DNA from: Acidimicrobiaceae bacterium
GTDB taxonomy: Bacteria > Actinomycetota > Acidimicrobiia > Acidimicrobiales > RAAP-2
Length of the DNA stretch: 37,153 bases
Reading direction: 5' to 3'
NCBI GenBank assembly: GCA_013044265.1
Contig: JABEUQ010000224.1
Coordinates: 1 to 37,153 of the forward strand
A model generated the notes under the pieces. That model was given only the letters and a program-made list of their open reading frames with translations, searched no databases and was not told the DNA's origin. Positions within the stretch are counted from its first letter, which is position 1. Each line of letters starts with the position of its first letter. A program made the translations under genes and the position numbers. This document shows, piece by piece, positions 34,480 through 37,153 of this stretch.

Positions 34480-34929
34480 TCAAAAAGCTCCGCGGCGATC
34501 GATCTCCATCATCCGCTCAGGATGCGCTAATGCCGTGAAGCCCACTGCGGCGTACACACCGTGGGCGTCACGCGTGGCGAGTAGTACGCGGCGTACACCC
34601 GTACCCGTCCAATGGTCGACAATCTCAGCCACCATCCACGTACCCAGTCCACGTCCGCGATGCGCCGTGTCGACGAACACGTCGCTGACCCATCCGAAAG
34701 TCACGTGATCGGTGATCATTCGCGCGCACGCCACCGTTTCTCCGTCCGCGGTCAGCACGGCGTAGAGGTACGAATTCTCAATCGACCGTTCAACCTCTTC
34801 TCGGCTGCGACCCCGCGCCCAATAGGCTTCGGTCGAGAGCCATCGGTGGATGGTCTCGATTGAAATTCGCGATACGTCCGCGGAAAGAACGTATCCGTCG
34901 CGAACTCTGTTCTCGAACACTATGTCCAC
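34480..34929 (-). CDS. GNAT-family N-acetyltransferase
   Basis: This 149-residue protein carries the acetyl-CoA-binding core DVFVDTAHRGRGLGTWMVAEIV (motif A with RGRGLG), and a preceding strand with ETVACARMITDH. The C-terminal VLLATRDAHGVYAAVGF is motif B. The whole resembles the single-domain GNATs annotated YjhQ/Elp3-like; the substrate is unknown. GTG 34929 is taken as the start, with AAGGAG about 11 bp upstream. A second in-frame GTG lies three codons further on. It is the last ordinary chromosomal gene before the low-density region. Confidence 0.82.
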   Translation of the reverse strand: MDIVFENRVRDGYVLSADVSRISIETIHRWLSTEAYWARGRSREEVERSIENSYLYAVLTADGETVACARMITDHVTFGWVSDVFVDTAHRGRGLGTWMVAEIVDHWTGTGVRRVLLATRDAHGVYAAVGFTALAHPERMMEIDRRGAF

Positions 34930-35176
34930 TCGGCTACTGCTCCTTGGCTCGTACTTGTCCGGTAGTCATCCTTGCGGACTTCCCTCAAATAACCGCGGTC
35001 CGGGAAAGAGGTGTGCCGGGAGCACCACAATCACACGGGCCATTGGATGGGCGCCCAGAATGAGTTGACATTCTGACTTCGTTCGTACAACATAATCCGA
35101 ACCCGGAACCGCGAGTATGTGTGGACATTGATTGGCGCAACGTCCTTGGCTCAATCGTTCTCAAAGAATCGTCACT
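34930..35176. other. Non-coding stretch with an orphan promoter-like site
   Basis: I see no gene in this stretch. It holds one strong -35-like hexamer, TTGACA (35065-35070). It is followed 17 bp later by CAACAT and 20 bp later by CATAAT, a sigma-70-type pair pointing right into a stretch without a reading frame. Together with the next 350 bp it forms the longest gene-free run of the window. Confidence 0.4.
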
Positions 35177-35244
35177 GTTCGGCGTTTGTTGGACCTTTGA
35201 GTTGATTTGAGCGAGATAATGCTCGTTGGGGTGCATTTACTCCT
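35177..35244 (+). repeat. Left copy of the 68-bp inverted repeat
   Basis: This 68-bp unit matches the reverse complement of 36479-36546 without gaps; about six positions differ (roughly 91% identity). It begins GTTCGGCGTTTG and ends ATTTACTCCT. It contains a GAGC...GCTC potential hairpin. Immediately inside lies a second small palindrome, TGGCCC-GAG-GGGCCA (35244-35258). The two repeats point at each other and enclose the HTH/toxin-like operon. No flanking direct duplication is evident. Confidence 0.9.
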
Positions 35245-35482
35245 GGCCCGAGGGGCCAATCTCTCGCGCCACGTCGAGCGAAGTGTGGTCTAGAAGTCAC
35301 GAGGAATCGGGGTGTCCCGCTCTGATCGCTCCACGCGCCGGGTTTTATCGTCAACGCGTGGTCGTGGTGGCTACAAAGCACCTTGGGCCACACCTGGTGG
35401 CCAACCTCAACCGCCAGTGCCGGCGAGTGCGCCGCGGAGACCATCGGACAAGTTCAGAGTCGAGGCAGCCAATATGTTGCGT
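35245..35482. other. Gene-free stretch inside the repeat-bounded cassette
   Basis: This lies between the left repeat and the HTH promoter. It has no convincing reading frame. A stem TTGG(g)CCAC/GTGGCCAA near 35384-35405 is the only other structure noticed. Base composition becomes AT-richer towards the promoter at its right end. Confidence 0.4.
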
Positions 35483-35515
35483 TACTTCCGAATAAATGGA
35501 CTATAATCGGAAGTA
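35477..35515 (+). promoter_or_regulatory. Promoter and likely operator of the HTH gene
   Basis: A perfect TATAAT (35502-35507) serves as -10, with TTGCGT (35477-35482) as a weak -35 at 19 bp. A 9-bp perfect inverted repeat, TACTTCCGA (35483-35491) and TCGGAAGTA (35507-35515), spans the spacer and overlaps the last base of the -10. Binding there would block the promoter, as in autoregulated toxin-antitoxin operons. The repeat is seen directly; the role as operator is inferred. Confidence 0.65.
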
Positions 35516-35530
35516 CCAGTGGAGGCCACA

Positions 35531-35983
35531 ATGGCAGTTGTTGCAGAGCGTGAGCGAGTGACTAGCCAGGTGACGCGCATTGAGAAGCTGGAGGAGGTTG
35601 CGGCGAGTTTGGGCCAAGGGGATCCCCGCCGGGCCACGCTTGACGAAGTCGTGCGTGCAGAGATTGAGGAGATGCCGGCGCTCCGTGCCGTCATTGCGGC
35701 CCAGCTGCTCGGGATCAGTGAGAGGTCGGTTCGAGAGTGGGTGAAGGCTGGTGTGTTGGTGGCGCGTGCGAACTCTCCCCGCCTCGTGCTCGAGCCGAGC
35801 CGGGTCTTGGTGGTTCGCCGTATTGTGCAAGAGCTGCGTAGCGCCGGTGTTGCCCGTGACCTTCTCGATGCGGTGTACTTTCGCACGGTTGATCACTCGC
35901 TGGTAGAGAGTCCCGATTTCGCTGAAAGCCTCGCACGGCTACGCCGCGGTGAGGGTCGCAAAGTTCGTTCAAGGTCAGTCTGA
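35531..35983 (+). CDS. HTH DNA-binding protein of antitoxin type
   Basis: This is a 150-residue protein. A helix-turn-helix lies at about 54-80 (VIAAQLLGISERSVREWVKAGVL), of the MerR/excisionase-like kind, with a strand-turn ahead of it. The region before (TRIEKLEEVAASLGQG) and after (RRIVQELRSAGVARDLLDAVYF) is helical, and the C-terminus is basic (RRGEGRKVRSRSV). The ATG at 35531 has GGAGG at 35521-35525, spaced 5 bp; a GTG at 35519 is in frame but lies before that site. The next gene starts right after its TGA. Position, size and the inverted repeat in its promoter suggest an antitoxin that represses its own operon. I cannot name a family with certainty. Confidence 0.7.
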   Translation: MAVVAERERVTSQVTRIEKLEEVAASLGQGDPRRATLDEVVRAEIEEMPALRAVIAAQLLGISERSVREWVKAGVLVARANSPRLVLEPSRVLVVRRIVQELRSAGVARDLLDAVYFRTVDHSLVESPDFAESLARLRRGEGRKVRSRSV

Positions 35984-36415
35984 TTGTCCTACGACATCTA
36001 CGAGTCGCCACTCGCGACAGCACAAGCCAAGATGTTGCGAGGTAAACGAAAGCTGGCGTACGAGGATACTCTTGACGAACTGTGACAAGGCGGCTGCGCC
36101 GCCCTGCGCTACCGACTCTCTGGTTCCGACGTCATCGAACGCATCTGCGTACGGCATCTGTACGGTACCGACCGAGTGGTGGTGGCCTTCGTTGACGAGG
36201 CAACAGTGTGGGTGTTGCTCATTGGGCCGCACGTCAGCAACGAGCCGCAGCGCAATATCTACGATGTGCTCTACTCCGTCATCGGTGAGACACCCGCAAC
36301 TCTCTCAGGGAGAATGAAACCACCGTGTTGCGATGAGACAAATGGTGAAGCCCCACTCTGGGATGTTTCTCACCTCGAGAGGCTGCTCCAAGACGTCACC
36401 GGGACGAGGCAATAA
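35984..36415 (+). pseudogene. Toxin-like partner gene interrupted by an in-frame TGA
   Basis: Reading from TTG 35984, directly after the upstream stop, gives a 143-codon frame interrupted only by TGA at codon 34 (36083-36085). The part before reads MSYDIYESPLATAQAKMLRG onwards. The part after continues in the same frame with GGCAALRYRLSG, ICVRHLYGTDRVVVAFVD, VWVLLIGPH and MKPPCCDETNGEAPLW. The alternating strand pattern in the middle is reminiscent of RelE/ParE-like toxins, but this is only a resemblance. A fragment could restart at GTG 36176 (79 residues). The one-codon interruption suggests a recent loss of function or a sequencing error; the HTH gene upstream is intact. Confidence 0.6.
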
Positions 36416-36478
36416 TCCGCAATCCATGTGGATGGCCCAAATCTCCCGAAAACAGCCCATCGATTCAGTCCCCAGGTC

Positions 36479-36546
36479 AGGAGTAAATACTCCCCAACGA
36501 GCACTATCTCGCTCAAAACAACTCCAAGGTCCACCAAACGCCGAAC
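36479..36546 (-). repeat. Right copy of the 68-bp inverted repeat
   Basis: This is the reverse-complement partner of 35177-35244. Here the inner end forms a perfect hairpin, GGAGTA-AA-TACTCC (36480-36493), where the left copy is imperfect, and the GAGC...GCTC pairing is also kept. The outer end is followed by a partial duplication of CGCCGAA (36540-36554). It lies 63 bp after the toxin-like frame. The two copies are 1234 bp apart. Confidence 0.9.
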
Positions 36547-36569
36547 GCCGAATCGGCGTAGTCATAGAA

Positions 36570-36784
36570 TTGGGCGTGGCGCTGTACGCGCTCGGTGCCT
36601 GGATGTCCGCGCCAGGCTTCCCCGTTCGTACTGGCTGGGTCGGGGTTACGCCCCACTAACCAGTTCTTACGGTCGCGCCCGCCTCAGCGATGGGTCGGAC
36701 TTGGTCTTGTGGCTCGCGTTGATTCTCGTGTGGGTCGTCGTATCGTCTTATTTCCTGCGAACCAAGTCCTCGAGGCATGGGTAG
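36570..36784 (+). pseudogene. Frameshifted small membrane protein remnant
   Basis: One frame from TTG 36570 (or GTG 36576) encodes a hydrophobic start (LGVALYALGAWMSAPGFPVRTGW) and then hits a stop. Another frame picks up at about 36647 with YAPLTSSYGR and a second helix (DLVLWLALILVWVVVSSYFLR), ending at TAG 36784. Joining them near the GGGG run at 36642-36645 gives one protein of about 70 residues with two membrane helices and the order GW-YAPLTS. I recall similar small actinobacterial membrane proteins but cannot name one. Either a real frameshift or a homopolymer sequencing error. Confidence 0.45.
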
Positions 36785-37153
36785 TCGTAAACACTCTGAG
36801 AATGCCACGAAAGTTTGACGATCCCTGCGCAAGGTTGGGAACTCTTCGTGATGGATATCCGACTCCAGCACGAACCACTCTGGAATCTGTCAGCGAGTGA
36901 GCACCATCGAGCGCACCCTCGATTTCTCGAATGACGGGCGTCCGAGGATCGAAGCAGCGTGGAAGACCTATTCCTCTAGCAACTGCCGAGTACTTTTGCC
37001 CCTAACTATCATGCTTCTCGACAGGGAATCTGCTACTTTGCTCATAGCAAAATAAGGGGCCTCCCGGCATAGATGTGGGTCGATTCAGGCATTCGAGACC
37101 AGGACTCGCTCGTGCGGAAGAACGTGTGTGATCGGTCCGAGCGTCACCATGAT
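36785..37153. other. Right-end stretch without a convincing gene
   Basis: No gene is recognisable. TTTGCT-CAT-AGCAAA (37037-37051) is a short perfect hairpin. Two frames run off the window edge: an ATG at 37073 on the plus strand (27 codons, no good ribosome site), and on the minus strand the last 22 codons of a possible protein ending at 37085 (HVLPHERVLVSNA). The second looks slightly more protein-like, but neither can be assigned. Confidence 0.3.

Noticed and set aside
35172..35444. A 90-codon minus-strand frame covering the left repeat, with a peptide echo in a plus-strand frame at the right repeat
   Set aside because: The shared peptide only reflects the DNA repeat. Differences between copies are mostly amino-acid changing, and there is no ribosome site or family resemblance.
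36083..36085. TGA read as selenocysteine or tryptophan in the toxin-like frame
   Set aside because: No hairpin of selenocysteine type is apparent next to it, and TGA ends many good genes in the window, so it is a stop codon here.
34930..37153. Insertion sequence or integrase remnant
   Set aside because: No transposase or integrase motif could be read in any frame. The repeats are the only mobile-element-like signal, and no target-site duplication is visible at their outer ends.
1..37153. CRISPR array, rRNA, tRNA or tmRNA genes
   Set aside because: No regularly spaced repeats, no ribosomal RNA sequence and no cloverleaf-like sequence were noticed on either strand. A tRNA-scanning program would be needed to exclude tRNAs fully.

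Overview
The window is chromosomal, gene-dense and GC-rich (about 60% by eye) and looks actinobacterial. The evidence is the fused PafB-PafC double-WYL regulator, the block secA-prfB-ftsE-ftsX, an rmlD-wbbL pair ordered as in mycobacteria, an AccA3-type biotin carboxylase/carrier fusion, and many genes that start a few bases after a TANNNT box with no Shine-Dalgarno site (leaderless style). I lean towards Acidimicrobiia or a neighbouring deep actinobacterial class. That placement is inference from gene content; no rRNA marker is present.

Layout: (1) 1-2358, a TraG/VirD4-like coupling ATPase and a short TrwC-like relaxase, convergent, with 3' ends overlapping by 49 bp. (2) 2388-8010, pafBC, moaC, an FmdB zinc-ribbon protein and the TldD/TldE pair. 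(3) 8087-12005, an SPFH protein convergent with an NfeD-like protein, then dxs and msrB. (4) 12002-17527, the minus-strand block secA-prfB-ftsEX (secretion, translation termination, cell division). (5) 17758-20248, birA-rmlD-wbbL, a minus-strand operon with 4-bp overlaps. (6) 20410-25185, a biotin carboxylase/BCCP fusion, an M20 amidohydrolase and an ABM protein, convergent with a stand-alone methylmalonyl-CoA mutase large subunit. (7) 25269-30726, an RDD membrane protein, a rhodanese-E1 fusion, a nitroreductase, and the operon ATP:cob(I)alamin adenosyltransferase - pepA - epimerase. (8) 30776-34929, metH and a GNAT acetyltransferase. (9) 34930-37153, an accessory region of low coding density.

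Cobalamin recurs in the middle: adenosyltransferase, AdoCbl-dependent mutase, MeCbl-dependent MetH, and the biotin carboxylase that probably feeds methylmalonyl-CoA. BirA is divergent from the biotin carrier it probably modifies. MoaC and the E1-like protein point to molybdopterin synthesis.

The accessory end is the most unusual part. Two 68-bp repeats (35177-35244 and 36479-36546, about 91% identical, inverted, no gaps) bracket a small operon. It has a TATAAT promoter overlapped by a 9-bp inverted repeat, an HTH protein of antitoxin type, and an immediately downstream partner interrupted by an in-frame TGA at codon 34. Just outside the right repeat is a frameshifted remnant of a small membrane protein. 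I read this as a decaying toxin-antitoxin-like cassette bounded by inverted repeats. The repeats are seen directly; mobility and toxin identity are inference.

Convergent neighbours are packed very tightly: three pairs share a CTAA or TTAA in which both stop codons lie.
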